A DNA stretch of 56,497 bases from Anaerophaga thermohalophila DSM 12881 (GTDB taxonomy: Bacteria; Bacteroidota; Bacteroidia; Bacteroidales; Marinilabiliaceae): positions 1-56,497 of the forward strand of contig NZ_AEWI01000049.1 in the NCBI RefSeq assembly GCF_000191885.1, written 5' to 3'. The first letter of the stretch is position 1, and the number at the start of each line of letters is the position of its first letter. Under the pieces are notes generated by a model. The model searched no databases. It was not told the origin of the DNA and saw nothing but the letters and a program-made list of their open reading frames with translations. Below are positions 9,431 through 19,649 of the stretch, piece by piece. A program made the position numbers and the translations under genes.

Positions 9431-9449
9431 AGTTTTATCCGTCAAATTA

Positions 9450-12400
9450 TTATTCTACCGGAGTCTTTTTAACGCTTAAATGATTCTTTCCCTTCGACAA
9501 AATCTTCTTTAAAGTTTTGTTATACAGCAGAATAAATAACACAAAATTCATAACCCACAGAACGATTAAATCAATCCGGTACGTTTCGATTTGAAGATTT
9601 CCGACTTTCTTGAACGGAGCGAGAAAATGAGCTTTTACGAATTTGTGTTTTGGCTCTTTATAGATGGGATCAAATTTCTGGATGAAGCGGTTATTGTGCC
9701 GGATAATCCTTTTGGAGAAAAAATCATCCGTACCTCTTAGAAATCTTTCAAGGCCCTCGTTGTGGTAGTAATTCCTGAGTTGGGTAAGATAAAACCGACC
9801 AGCTTCGGGGTGCTTCCGTATCAGGGCACGTCGATGTTCTTCATGACGTCTGTCGGCCTCATTGTATAGTCCTATGTAAAATTTTTTTATTCTTTCCAGG
9901 TACTGACTCGCCTTCTCTGACTTTTCTTTTTGTGGAATATATTTGAATGTTCCAATATTTTCAAATTCAGGTCTGGAAGGTAATTCTTCTGCTATTTTGC
10001 TGAACTCATTATTAATCAGTTCCACATTGTTTTTCAAAACAAACGTATCATCTGTTGACTCTGCCTTCATTAGTTCCGACTTCATAGCCGGATACCAGTA
10101 ATCTTTTCTGTAAGTAGCATTACTTTTCAGTTTTTCGTAAAGGAAAAACTCTTCCTGGTAGTTATTGTCCTTAAATTGATTCACAGCCAGGGCTTCGAAA
10201 GCCCACCGGGCAGTGATTAATTCGCCATACCACGGAATGTCAGATACCGATGAGAAATTGGGGTTGAGACGGTCGTAGGAGACAAAAACGCCACTCAGGA
10301 TCAGCTGTGGAATGATCAGAAAGGGAATTAAAATGTAAATGTTAACAGTCTTTTTAAGTGTGTCGGATATTATGAGCCCAAGTAGGTTAGCAAAAACTGC
10401 AGATGTAAAAAGTATGAGCCAATAATCCATAAACATCTCTTTTATCTGAAGAATGCTGTTTCCTATCCAGACAAACAAGGCCACCTGAATCGCTGATAAG
10501 ATGGCCAGGATTCCGACTTTTGACAACAAATAGCTGAATCGGCTCAAATTAAGGAACGCTTCGCGTCTCAGTATTTTTTTGTCGTTGATGATTTCTTCAG
10601 CACTGACGGTCAGTCCCACAAAAATGGCTATTATTACAGCAATAATGATGTATGTAATAATGTTTGGATTGTTATAAAAATAGTATTGCTTACTGCTGTT
10701 TTCGCCTACCTGAAAATAATAAAGCAATCCGGCAAGTACCAGTGCAAGAGCCGGCATTTCGAAAAGATTGATAAATATGTATTGGACGTTGGCCAGCTTT
10801 GATTTCAGGTCTCTTGTGAAGAATATTTTTAATTGCCCTAATCTGTCGGGTATTTGGAAATTGATCTCGGGCAGAGGTAATCTCTTCTCCTCCCTCTTTC
10901 TTGTTGAAGGATGTATTTTTTTAAAGGTATTAAACCATTCCTCGGGGGTTATTTTTCTGACTGGTGTAGGCGTACCGTATTCGTCCAGGACATGTGAGTT
11001 GACTATATTGAGGATTTGTTCGGGATTGACATTCCCGCATACGGGGCATTCACTCTCGTCTCGGTTGGCATGGTTGATGCACGACTTAAAATAGTTGATG
11101 GCACCTACCGGATCGCCATGGTATATTAAGTAACCACCTGTATCAAGCACCAGCAGTTGGTTGAACATTTTGAATATTTCTGATGATGGCTGGTGGATTA
11201 CCACAAATATTAATTTCCCTTTAACTGCAAGATCCTTTAGCAGGTCCATTATGTTTTCGGAGTCGCGGGATGACAGGCCTGACGTGGGCTCATCAAGAAA
11301 AAGCACAGAAGGTTCCCTTATCAATTCCAGGGCTATGTTAAGGCGTTTCCTTTGTCCGCCGCTTATTTTCTTGTTCAACGGAGAGCCTACTTTCATATTC
11401 CTGATCTCGAACAGTCCCAGCGACCTTAACAGATGATCGACTTTCTCTTTTATTTCATGATTATTCAGGTGATCGAAACAGAGTTTGGTGTTATAGAACA
11501 AATTCTGATACACGGTAAGGTCTTCAATCAAGAGGTCGTCCTGAGATACATAGCCGATGAGTCCTTTGAGCTTTTCGGGGAATAAATGAAGGTCTATTCC
11601 ATTAAGTAATATTTCACCCGATGAGGGCAGATAAATGCCTGTGAGCACATTTATCAGGGTGCTTTTTCCGGCACCTGAGTCTCCCATAATGCCTACGAGC
11701 TGACCGGAATGGCTGGTGAAACTCATTGGATGTAAACCGGATTCATGCCTCTTGCTAAAACTGAAAGAGATATCCCTTACATCAAAAACAATGGGTGTTT
11801 GATTTGCACTGTAATTAAAATGCGTGGCAATATCGCTGAAAGTGACAGGTGTCCCGTGCATGTACCGTACCGATCCGCCGGGACGTAAAAACTGTATCCG
11901 GTGGGGGATCAGAACCTGCCCGTTTATAGTAAGTTCGGTGCTTTCGTTCGACTTAACCAGGAAAAGAGAGACCGACCTGATGTTGAGAACATAAATTTCA
12001 GTGTTTAAAAACTCCCTGAAGATATATCGCTCTTCCTGCCGTCTTTCTCTGTCGCCCCCTATTATTAGTATGTCTTTGTTTTTTTCGGGAACGGGGTTTG
12101 TTATGAAATTTTTGATGGCTTCATACTCTTCTGCCGGAATATTGAAGGTTTCGGCAACAGTGTCGGCAAACTCATTTTCAATTTCAGAAATACCGCCTTT
12201 TCCCGAATTTAAAAACTCGAGAAGCTGAATGATAACGATGGTTTTCTGATAATGGGTCAGCTCTTCATTTATGGCGGTGGCTATTCGGAGTATTCTTACC
12301 GAGCTGGCGGCATATAGCTTGGGAATGCGTGTTTTTTCTTTAAGTTTTTGCCTGTAAGTTTGCCGATGTTGGTCAAATAAAATCAGGTATTCTTCAATGA

Positions 12401-12524
12401 GTTGATTATTAAGATGAAGCGAAAGATAATTTCGCACAACTTTACGACGCGAGACGGCATCCTGATCGGGCGCGGCCACCAGGGCAAATAATTGCATCAA
12501 TGCTTTTAAAATACCTTCACTCAT
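9450..12524 (-). CDS. ABCG-type ABC transporter, fused ATPase and permease
   Basis: 1024 residues. The N-terminus (1-145) is helical and resembles a TerB-like domain (LLEFLNSGKGGISEIENEFA); 150-245 is a beta-rich, FHA-like stretch (inference). The ATPase domain has Walker A GDSGAGKST at 281-289, signature ISGGQ at 387-391 and Walker B VLFLDEPTSG at 407-416, with the switch histidine in VVIHQPSSE. A CPVCGN motif (about 490) follows. The ABC2 membrane domain has about six helices at 580-760, then a large soluble, charged loop (765-945) and a last helix near 1000 (IVLWVMNFVLFILLY). ATPase-before-permease order matches ABCG exporters. Substrate unknown. It is convergent with the SiaBC genes. Confidence 0.8.
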   Translation of the reverse strand: MSEGILKALMQLFALVAAPDQDAVSRRKVVRNYLSLHLNNQLIEEYLILFDQHRQTYRQKLKEKTRIPKLYAASSVRILRIATAINEELTHYQKTIVIIQLLEFLNSGKGGISEIENEFADTVAETFNIPAEEYEAIKNFITNPVPEKNKDILIIGGDRERRQEERYIFREFLNTEIYVLNIRSVSLFLVKSNESTELTINGQVLIPHRIQFLRPGGSVRYMHGTPVTFSDIATHFNYSANQTPIVFDVRDISFSFSKRHESGLHPMSFTSHSGQLVGIMGDSGAGKSTLINVLTGIYLPSSGEILLNGIDLHLFPEKLKGLIGYVSQDDLLIEDLTVYQNLFYNTKLCFDHLNNHEIKEKVDHLLRSLGLFEIRNMKVGSPLNKKISGGQRKRLNIALELIREPSVLFLDEPTSGLSSRDSENIMDLLKDLAVKGKLIFVVIHQPSSEIFKMFNQLLVLDTGGYLIYHGDPVGAINYFKSCINHANRDESECPVCGNVNPEQILNIVNSHVLDEYGTPTPVRKITPEEWFNTFKKIHPSTRKREEKRLPLPEINFQIPDRLGQLKIFFTRDLKSKLANVQYIFINLFEMPALALVLAGLLYYFQVGENSSKQYYFYNNPNIITYIIIAVIIAIFVGLTVSAEEIINDKKILRREAFLNLSRFSYLLSKVGILAILSAIQVALFVWIGNSILQIKEMFMDYWLILFTSAVFANLLGLIISDTLKKTVNIYILIPFLIIPQLILSGVFVSYDRLNPNFSSVSDIPWYGELITARWAFEALAVNQFKDNNYQEEFFLYEKLKSNATYRKDYWYPAMKSELMKAESTDDTFVLKNNVELINNEFSKIAEELPSRPEFENIGTFKYIPQKEKSEKASQYLERIKKFYIGLYNEADRRHEEHRRALIRKHPEAGRFYLTQLRNYYHNEGLERFLRGTDDFFSKRIIRHNNRFIQKFDPIYKEPKHKFVKAHFLAPFKKVGNLQIETYRIDLIVLWVMNFVLFILLYNKTLKKILSKGKNHLSVKKTPVE

Positions 12525-12543
12525 GTGGTATTTTCAATGTTTG

Positions 12544-12651
12544 AGGTTTTTCTGAAAATTATGATCCTCTCGTTTCGACAGTTGATTTTCAAAACTATTT
12601 GCTGTTGATATTTTTTCAGAAAAATCCACATTTTCTAAGAGGATTGTGCAA
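12544..12651. repeat. Interleaved inverted repeats ahead of the ABC transporter gene
   Basis: GGTTTTTCTGAAAA (about 12545-12558) pairs with TTTTCAGAAAAATCC (about 12614-12628), and ATCCTCT (about 12563) pairs with AGAGGAT (about 12640). The arms are ordered a-b-a'-b', a pseudoknot-like topology rather than a nested hairpin. They lie in the 5' region of the ABC transporter transcript or the 3' region of the small secreted protein gene. Function unknown; may be chance. Confidence 0.3.
12590..12597 (-). promoter_or_regulatory. Candidate -7 box for the ABC transporter gene
   Basis: On the minus strand this reads TAGTTTTG, matching TAnnTTTG, 66 bases upstream of the start at 12524. Confidence 0.4.
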
Positions 12652-12687
12652 CAAAACCGACACTTGATTCAAACCTGTTTTATTCAG

Positions 12688-13137
12688 TTAAAAGGCAGAT
12701 GGTCTCAGGTTCTTAAAACCGATAAGGAGCACTGCCATGCCCGAGCTTCCGCTTCCCGGCACCAGACCTGCTTCAATCTTGCATTCCATGTTCCCCTCCA
12801 TCTTGAAATCCCAGCTTGATGGGTAATTATGCCGGGTAGTGGAAAACAATAAATTATTATTGGTATCATAGATTGAGAACCAAACTCTCTTATTTGTAGG
12901 TGAGCAGGTTGCAATCCGGTAGATATTACCTTCGAACAGGGTGGCTCTGAATTCGGCTACTTCCGTACCGGTAAGAAGCGCTTTCATAGGTTGACTGTTG
13001 TGAATAAATCCATTGTCGATTTGTTCCATGCAGTCGGCATAGATGTCCTTTTGGTTCGATGGCTGACTGAAAGCCAATGCGAACATGCCGGCACTCACAA
13101 CAAAAAGTAAAAATGGTATGGTTTTTCCGGATATCAT
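12688..13137 (-). CDS. Small secreted protein, paralogue of the 47641 protein
   Basis: 149 residues, no family recognised. Signal peptide at about 1-25 (IPFLLFVVSAGMFALAFSQ). The mature part is beta-rich. It shares an ordered set of motifs with the protein at 47641-48123: a cysteine soon after cleavage, FxGxxYRI, FxIxD followed by a hydrophobic pair, WDF, and a C-terminal (I/M)AVL(V/I)G(I/F)K. The two are therefore paralogues of an exported protein of unknown role. A TATCTTTG promoter candidate sits 48 bases upstream. It stands alone, with no obvious operon partner. Confidence 0.7.
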   Translation of the reverse strand: MISGKTIPFLLFVVSAGMFALAFSQPSNQKDIYADCMEQIDNGFIHNSQPMKALLTGTEVAEFRATLFEGNIYRIATCSPTNKRVWFSIYDTNNNLLFSTTRHNYPSSWDFKMEGNMECKIEAGLVPGSGSSGMAVLLIGFKNLRPSAF

Positions 13138-13184
13138 ATCGCACTAATTCTTTGTTGAAAATTGGCCCTTATTTTGTCTTTAGT

Positions 13185-13192
13185 CAAAGATA
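13185..13192 (-). promoter_or_regulatory. Candidate -7 box for the small secreted protein gene
   Basis: On the minus strand this reads TATCTTTG, an exact TAnnTTTG match 48 bases upstream of the start codon at 13137. Confidence 0.55.
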
Positions 13193-13343
13193 TTCAAAAA
13201 AACAGAATATTTCGATAAATATCTAAAAAATAATCACTTTGTAGGTCTTTGAAGTCGCGGATGTCTGGCTGGAATAAATGATCTTTCTGTATTTAAAGTA
13301 TTGATTGTAAGAGTTTTGATTTTTAATATAAATTTTATCCAAA

Positions 13344-13563
13344 TTCTTGCAATCAAGCGGCGGAGCCGGGCAAGATCGATTCCGTTTCCCGATTTCCCGA
13401 TTTTGATCAGAAATATAGAAAATGTAAGGCTCTCATTAAAATAGTTATGAAAGCCAACATTTTCTAAATCGGGGTTAACTCTGAGTAAAGCGATACTTCG
13501 CCTAAATCGTATCGCTCCGCCCGGCTCTCTTTGCAGGGCAAAGCGGCTGTTTGATTGCAAGAA
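13344..13563. repeat. 220-bp imperfect palindrome
   Basis: The outer arms TTCTTGCAATCAA (13344-13356) and TTGATTGCAAGAA (13551-13563) are exact reverse complements. Inner arms AGAAAATGTAAGGCT and AGCCAACATTTTCT flank the centre near 13440, and GAGCCGGGC recurs in inverted form. It fills the gap before the Omp85-like gene stop. Open frames here are short and have no recognisable content. It may be a non-autonomous mobile palindrome; a piece of its end occurs near 2181. Confidence 0.5.
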
Positions 13564-13571
13564 CTCAGGTT

Positions 13572-15480
13572 TTAGTAAAATACAGTCGTTCCTGGTTGAG
13601 CAGGTACAAAATCTTGAAAATGCCTTGTTTTTTCGCCGGTGATCCGGAGGCTTAACGGGAATTCTCCGGAGGGAACTCTGGGCATGATGGCCAGTCTTAT
13701 CTGCAGAGTGTTGAAGACCAGGTTGTCGTTTCTTATCCGCAAGCCACCTCCAAAACTAAAATATGGCGTATGATTAAAGAGGCTTTTCGAACTCTCTTTT
13801 AGAAAAGCGGTATCGAAAAATGTAAATGCCGCAAATTTGAATCCCAACGGTTCTATGTTCGTAAATAATACCTGCTCTGTCTTTAAGACTATTTTTTCTG
13901 ATCCTCTTAATGATTCGCTGTAATCGAAACTATGCAGACCATTCACGTCTTCATCAAGAAACAAATACTCTCCGGGAAATCGTTTAAGTCCGTTTACATA
14001 TTGGATTTCAAAGAAGTTTCTGAGATCGCTGTTTCCTACTTTTATTAAGGGGGTAATGTACTCTCCGACAAGCTTGAGATGTCCTTGTTCAGGGGAGCCG
14101 GATTTGAAGAAAGAGCCTACGTCGGCACTCAGATAGAGATAGCCTTTTGATGGGATAAGCGCTTTTCCCAATGAGTGGTGAAAATTCAGATAATGACGGG
14201 TTGAGCCATCGCCGTCTTGATACCCGTAATTCAAAGATGTAAGAAAACCATAAGGAACATCTTCTGTCCGTCCGAAAGAATAAATGAGATTATTTTTTAT
14301 AGTAGCCTCTTTTCGAGAAAGAAAGACCTCCGAAATAAAACTTTCCCACGGGAAGAAATTTTTGATTCTCAACCTGATCAAAAAGTTTTAAATCGAGGAA
14401 ACGGGTTGTTATGTAAAAATTGGACCGCAACGGATGGTCGGAATCTCTAAACAAAAATGAACGGCCAAACCAGAAATTCTGTCTCCTGTAATCAAGAGGA
14501 GACTCCCATTCAAGGGATGGGTAATCCTTTAGCTTGGGATTTACGTAAGAGCGGTTAACCGTAGCACCACCGGCATATTTTATTTCAGGCAGTACAAAGT
14601 TTTTTTCAATATTACCCGAGATAAGCTGTAAATTTTTTATATGCGAATAGTCAAGTTCAAAGTTGATGTATTCGCCTAGGAAATTTTCTGTTCCGAAAGT
14701 CTCTCTAACCCCCCAGTCCCTGATATCGGTGGTTGGCGTTACAATGGTGTGCGACAAAGAAATACCGCGACCAAAAAGGTTTTTGTTGATGAGCGATACC
14801 GAAGGTTGCTGGTTTTCCCGTCCGATGGATACTGCATGAGGATACCGGTCTTGTATGTACACACTTATATTTACCACATCATTATTTTTAGCATGAGGCC
14901 AGGCAACTATCTTAGCGTCGTTAATAAATGAAAGGGAACGCAACAACCGCTCGCTGTCTGTAATATCTGACTGGCTAAGACTTTGCCCTGCCTCAAAAGT
15001 CAGAGTTTTCAAAACAATTTGCGGAGCTGTTTCGAATCTTAGCGTATTGCCCATTTTTACCAGCCATGAGTCTTCAACTATTGTTGTATCGTTTACTGAA
15101 CCACCGAAAGGAGGAATGTTTCTGATGTCAATATTGGCAATTCTTTTGCCTGAAAATTGAAGATAATTTTTATTTTGAGATAATGAATCACTGTTTAAAC
15201 TACTCTTAACGAGCCACTCGTGCAGCTTGCGCGAGAAAAAATTATTTTCAGAATGATCTTTCAGTATTTCTTCCAGTTTTTTCCCTTCCTGAGGTTCTTC
15301 AATATTTAAGTTCCCTGGCTTTATCAACCTGATAACCGTATCATTTCTTATGATTATAGTGGTATCCGTTGACTGGGCATTGCATAAAAAAGTAAAGTAA
15401 AGCAACAATATTATGACAAGACGTATTCTTTTTTCAGATCGTCCGCAAAAAATGGAAAAATGGCCGGTATATTCAATCAT
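13572..15480 (-). pseudogene. Omp85/BamA-TamA-like outer-membrane protein, frameshifted
   Basis: Two overlapping frames form one protein of about 630 residues. The upstream frame (14290-15480) has a signal peptide (VIILLLYFTFLCNAQ), a POTRA-like region (VLKTLTFEAGQSLSQSDITDSERLLRSL then VVNISVYIQDRY) and the first barrel strands. It stops at KRGYYKK. The downstream frame (13572 to about 14300) continues as NNLIYSFGRTEDVPYGF and further barrel strands, ending in the aromatic VFY typical of outer-membrane barrels. Removing one A from the A6 run near 14291-14296 restores a single frame (YYKNNLIYSFG). This may be a true mutation, a homopolymer sequencing error or slippage. The gene begins 6 bases after the PepSY-type gene, so the two form an operon. 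Confidence 0.7.
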
Positions 15481-15486
15481 TGGTTG

Positions 15487-16047
15487 TCAAAGGTATATTA
15501 CCAAAAATGCGATTGAAATCAGAATTCCTGCTATTGAGAGCCAGGCGCCTCTTCCACGGATTCCGTTTTTCCCTTTGAGGATGAAAAGGCCCGTGATGGC
15601 AAGTATCATTAACGAAAACGCAAAAATATCAGAAAACCAGGTCCAAAGTTTGCCGGGATTGTAATGTAAAAAGTTGACTTCATAAAAAACCGGTCTTTTC
15701 CGGATGATTTCAATATTTGCTATTCCCGTTGCTGTATCTACTGTCACCGAACTTCCTTTTTCCAGAAAAATTTTTATCATTCCCGGCGAAGGAGAATAAT
15801 GATTTTTATAGTCTTGATTAACTCCGCATTGTTCAAGAATGGCCAGCACAGATGCCTGGTTGTTTTCATCAAAATGTTCAGGAAGGGATATTTTTTTCTC
15901 CTGAACTTCAATGATATAGTTCGGATTCCAGTCGTCAATATGGTTCAGAGCTATTCCCGACAGGCCGTAAATGATAATCATGCCTGTAAAGAAGTAGCCT
16001 AAATCGCGGTGAATTACACGATTAATTTTGCGCCAGTTAAATTGCAT
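15487..16047 (-). CDS. PepSY-associated transmembrane protein
   Basis: 186 residues. The N-terminal NWRKINRVIHRDLGYFFTGMIIIYGLSGIALNH (a histidine-bearing first helix) is the signature of PepSY-associated TM proteins. A central extracytoplasmic region of about 95 residues has two PepSY-like halves, and two further helices close the protein (IFAFSLMILAITGLFIL and WLSIAGILISIAFLVIYL). Relatives are often linked to iron or siderophore reduction and outer-membrane transport. The downstream Omp85-like gene is only 6 bases away. Precise function unknown. Confidence 0.8.
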   Translation of the reverse strand: MQFNWRKINRVIHRDLGYFFTGMIIIYGLSGIALNHIDDWNPNYIIEVQEKKISLPEHFDENNQASVLAILEQCGVNQDYKNHYSPSPGMIKIFLEKGSSVTVDTATGIANIEIIRKRPVFYEVNFLHYNPGKLWTWFSDIFAFSLMILAITGLFILKGKNGIRGRGAWLSIAGILISIAFLVIYL

Positions 16048-16254
16048 AGTGATATCTTGTTATTTCCGGGTCGTTGCTAAAATACATATTTTTTGTCTGA
16101 TACTATACCCTGAGATGTCTGGTTTTATCGGGCCAAACTATTGAGTAATAATGAAGCTTTTAAATAAATCAGGCTGAAAAAATGGCATATTATGGCGTTT
16201 AAAACGGTCAATTTAGCAGTATAAAGTTTATGGCAGGAACCTTGAAGTAATACT

Positions 16255-16398
16255 TGAGTGCAGTCTAAAAAGCCTTTTGACCCCTAAATCCCCAAAAGGG
16301 GACTTTTTCAAACTGCTGATTTTTAGCAGTTCCCCTTTAGGGGTGAGGGGTAAAAACGGTAAAAATCAGCAGTTTGAAGGCTTTTTATACTGCACTCA
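16255..16398. mobile_element. Family A MITE, 144 bp, with TACT duplication
   Basis: Terminal inverted repeats TGAGTGCAGTCTAAAAAGC... (left) and ...GCTTTTTATACTGCACTCA (right) match at 21 of 22 positions. A 4-bp duplication TACT lies at 16251-16254 and 16399-16402. The interior holds inverted copies of CAGCAGTTTGA-like and CCCCTTTAGGGG sequence and no gene. A near-identical interior occurs at 31257-31401; the other A copies share the termini but have a different interior. The right end is 27 bases from the clpB start. It accounts for much of the 378-base gap after 16048. Confidence 0.88.
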
Positions 16399-16425
16399 TA
16401 CTTTAAAAACATAAAACGAATAACT

Positions 16426-19011
16426 ATGAATCTAAACCAATTTACAATAAAAGCTCAGGAAGCAATCCAGCAGGCCTTTCAAATTGCTGCAGGTTATCAG
16501 CATCAGGCCATCGAAAACGGTCACTTGCTGAAAGGAATATTTGAGACTGAAGAAAACGTGACCCGTTTCCTGTTTAATAAAATGGGAGCCGGGCAGGTTT
16601 TACCGGTGTTAAATAAGATGATAGAATCGTATCCCAAAGTAAGCGGAGGTGAACCGTATCTGAGCCGTGATGCCAACGACAGCCTTCAGAAAGCGATTAA
16701 TTTTGCAAAGGAAATGGGTGATCAGTTCACCAGCATCGAACACTTGCTGATGGGAATTTTGAAAAGCAGCGATCAGGTTTCAAAAATGCTAAAGGATGCC
16801 GGTGTTACAGAGAAAGGACTTAAACAGGCCATAGAAGAGTTGCGTAAGGGAAGTAAAGTCGACAGTCAGTCGGCCGAAGAAACTTACAATGCTTTGGGAC
16901 GATTTGCCATAGATTTGAACGAGATGGCCCGTACCGGCAAGCTGGATCCCGTAATCGGCCGTGACGATGAAATCAGAAGAATTTTGCAGATACTGTCGCG
17001 CCGGACAAAAAATAACCCTATTTTAATCGGAGAGCCCGGAGTAGGTAAAACGGCTATTGCCGAAGGACTGGCGCACAGGATTATCAATGGTGATGTTCCC
17101 GAAAACCTGAAGAGTAAGCGTATTTTTTCGCTCGATATGGGAGCTCTGATTGCCGGAGCTAAATATAAAGGTGAGTTCGAAGAGCGGTTAAAGGCCGTAG
17201 TGAAAGAGGTGGTGAGCAGTGATGGTGAAATCATTATGTTCATTGATGAGATACATACCCTTGTAGGAGCCGGAAAAAGTGAAGGCGCCATGGATGCGGC
17301 CAATATTCTTAAACCTGCTCTTGCACGGGGTGAATTGAGAGCCATTGGGGCTACCACGCTGGGTGAGTATCAGAAATATTTTGAAAAGGACAAGGCCCTT
17401 GAGCGTCGTTTCCAGATTGTTATGGTCGATGAGCCCGATCTGGCTTCTGCGATATCCATCCTTCGCGGCCTGAAAGAACGTTACGAAAGCCACCATAAAG
17501 TGCGGATACGCGATGAAGCCATCATTGCAGCGGCAGAGCTGTCAAAGCGGTATATTACTGACAGATTCCTGCCTGACAAAGCCATTGATCTTATCGATGA
17601 GGCTGCATCGAAATTGCGGATAGAAATGAATTCGGTACCGGAGGAAATTGACGAAATTGAACGCCGGATAAAGCAACTCGAGATTGAAAGGGAAGCCATT
17701 CGCCGTGAAGGTGATAAGAAGAAGGTAGAAGAGCTGAGTAAAACAATATCAGAGCTGAAAGGCGAAAGAGATTCTTTACGTGCGCGCTGGGAAGAAGAAA
17801 AAAATATTATTGATCGGATTCAGAAGAACAAGGAACAGATAGAACAATATAAATTCGAAGCAGAAAAGGCTGAGCGGGAAGGACTTTATGAAAAAGTAGC
17901 AGAGCTGCGTTACGGACGCATTAAAGAAGCCAACGAGGCGATTGAAAAACTGCAGAAAGAACTGGCCGAACGTCAGTCCGAAGGCGCAATGATCAAAGAG
18001 GAAGTGGATGCTGAGGATGTAGCACAAGTCGTGAGTCGGTGGACAGGTATTCCGGTAACACGGATGTTGCAGAGCGAACGTCAGAAGTTATTGAAACTCG
18101 AAGACGAGTTGCACAAACGGGTAATTGGGCAGGACGAAGCCATTGCCGCAGTTTCGGACGCTGTACGACGCAGCCGTGCCGGATTGCAGGATGCCAGACG
18201 ACCCATTGGTTCGTTTATTTTCCTCGGAATGACAGGGGTTGGAAAAACTGAGCTTGCCAGAGCTTTGGCAGAGTTCCTGTTCGACGATGAAGACTTGATG
18301 ACACGAATTGATATGTCCGAATATCAGGAACGGCATTCCGTCTCAAGACTGATTGGAGCTCCCCCCGGATATGTGGGGTATGAGGAAGGCGGACAGCTGA
18401 CCGAAGCAGTCCGCCGGAAACCTTATTCCGTGGTGTTGCTCGATGAAATTGAGAAAGCTCATCCCGACGTTTTCAATATCCTGTTACAGGTGCTTGATGA
18501 CGGACGATTGACCGACAACAAAGGTCGCCATGCTGATTTTAAAAATACGATCATCATAATGACTTCTAACGTGGGGTCGCACCTTATTCAGAAAAACTAC
18601 GAAGAAGCCGGAAAGGACGGTTTTACTGACGAGGTGGCCGAAAAGACCCGCAATGAAGTGATGTCGCTGTTGAAACAAACGATACGGCCTGAGTTTCTGA
18701 ACCGGATCGACGATATTATAATGTTTAAGCCTCTGACCAGGGACGAAATCAAGGAGATCGTTAAATTGCAGTTTGCTCAGGTGGCTAAATTGCTGAAAGC
18801 ACAGGGTGTTGAAATCAGCATCAGCGCTAGTGCGGTTGATCATCTGGCCGATGTCGGATTTGATCCACTTTTTGGAGCAAGACCCATCAAGAGGGCTATG
18901 CAAAGATTTGTGCTGAACGATCTGTCGAAGAAATTGCTGGCCGATGAGGTGGACAAAGAAAAGCCCATTTTGGTCGATTTTGATGGAGAAAACCTGGTAT
19001 TCAGAAATTAA
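16426..19011 (+). CDS. clpB: ATP-dependent disaggregase ClpB
   Basis: 861 residues, full length for this Hsp100 chaperone, which with DnaK resolubilises aggregated proteins in the cytosol. Order of domains: Clp N-terminal repeats (1-150), AAA module 1 with Walker [10 protein letters not shown] (about 202-210), the coiled-coil M domain (about 405-525, Glu/Lys/Arg rich) that separates ClpB from ClpA and ClpC, AAA module 2 with Walker [10 protein letters not shown] (about 600), and the D2-small domain. No ClpP-binding IGF/L loop is evident. Start [13 protein letters not shown] is family-typical. The immediate upstream DNA is a family A MITE, so its promoter lies in or beyond that insertion. Confidence 0.97.
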   Translation: MNLNQFTIKAQEAIQQAFQIAAGYQHQAIENGHLLKGIFETEENVTRFLFNKMGAGQVLPVLNKMIESYPKVSGGEPYLSRDANDSLQKAINFAKEMGDQFTSIEHLLMGILKSSDQVSKMLKDAGVTEKGLKQAIEELRKGSKVDSQSAEETYNALGRFAIDLNEMARTGKLDPVIGRDDEIRRILQILSRRTKNNPILIGEPGVGKTAIAEGLAHRIINGDVPENLKSKRIFSLDMGALIAGAKYKGEFEERLKAVVKEVVSSDGEIIMFIDEIHTLVGAGKSEGAMDAANILKPALARGELRAIGATTLGEYQKYFEKDKALERRFQIVMVDEPDLASAISILRGLKERYESHHKVRIRDEAIIAAAELSKRYITDRFLPDKAIDLIDEAASKLRIEMNSVPEEIDEIERRIKQLEIEREAIRREGDKKKVEELSKTISELKGERDSLRARWEEEKNIIDRIQKNKEQIEQYKFEAEKAEREGLYEKVAELRYGRIKEANEAIEKLQKELAERQSEGAMIKEEVDAEDVAQVVSRWTGIPVTRMLQSERQKLLKLEDELHKRVIGQDEAIAAVSDAVRRSRAGLQDARRPIGSFIFLGMTGVGKTELARALAEFLFDDEDLMTRIDMSEYQERHSVSRLIGAPPGYVGYEEGGQLTEAVRRKPYSVVLLDEIEKAHPDVFNILLQVLDDGRLTDNKGRHADFKNTIIIMTSNVGSHLIQKNYEEAGKDGFTDEVAEKTRNEVMSLLKQTIRPEFLNRIDDIIMFKPLTRDEIKEIVKLQFAQVAKLLKAQGVEISISASAVDHLADVGFDPLFGARPIKRAMQRFVLNDLSKKLLADEVDKEKPILVDFDGENLVFRN

Positions 19012-19088
19012 AAATCAGACGGGTTAGAAATTTGATAGTTCGTTAGAGGTTTTAAATTATGTAATTTTAGTACCGGATTTTGCAAAAG

Positions 19089-19640
19089 AGGCTGTCTAAA
19101 AAGTAATTCTTTGGAAAAAACTGAATTCAATACTTGCTGAGGCAAGTATTGTTTTCATTAGTATAAAATTAGTCTAAGTTATTGGTCTGATGCAATTTAT
19201 AATACTTTAATTGATGTCAGATTCTTCGCTCCGCTCAGAATGACAAACAGCTAAGGTTGAGGTTGAGATTAAGGTTAAGGTTGAGGTTGAGATTAAGATT
19301 AAGATTGAGATTGAAGTTAAGGTTGAGAGTTCACCACAGTTGACGCAGATGAACGCAAATTATTTTTTATTAACATCAATAAAAATCACATTTTAGTCTG
19401 TTTGCTTTTTTTAGATTCTCCCCTTCGTCAGAATGACAAAGGGCCTCTTGTCATTCTGAGGAGGTAACGACGAAGAATCTGTCCCCTGTTTTTGGTTTCT
19501 TTGATGATTAGAGGCTAAATGGTGCTTATACATATTCTTATTGTGACAAACCTTGCCATGCTCGTTTCAATTGCTAACACAGAGGTGCACGAAGCACATC
19601 ACGGAGATTTACAGAGAAAAACGGACTTTTTAGACAGCCT
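19089..19640. mobile_element. 552-bp repeat block with exact 16-bp terminal inverted repeats
   Basis: AGGCTGTCTAAAAAGT at 19089-19104 is the exact reverse complement of 19625-19640. Inside are no transposase and no plausible gene, but a mosaic: B-like ATAAAATTAGTCTAAGTTATTGG at about 19163, family C fragments at 19222-19247 and 19415-19484, a GGTTGA tract at 19252-19330, ACCACAG/GCAGATGAACGCA motifs and a B end at 19552-19570. It fills the 638-base gap after clpB. It reads as a non-autonomous element that has accumulated other repeats. No clear target duplication. Confidence 0.6.
19252..19330 (+). repeat. Degenerate (GGTTGA)n hexamer tract
   Basis: About thirteen tandem hexamers of the form (A/G)(G/A)(G/A)TT(G/A)A, such as AAGGTTGAGGTTGAGATT. 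The complementary strand form (TCAACC)n occurs at 40246-40311 and around each unit of the array at 50588-51378. Confidence 0.75.
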
Positions 19641-19649
19641 GACAACTGC

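Noticed and set aside
13234..13560. Minus-strand frame of 108 codons
   Set aside because: It lies across a 220-base imperfect palindrome and reads as low-information sequence; treated as non-coding.
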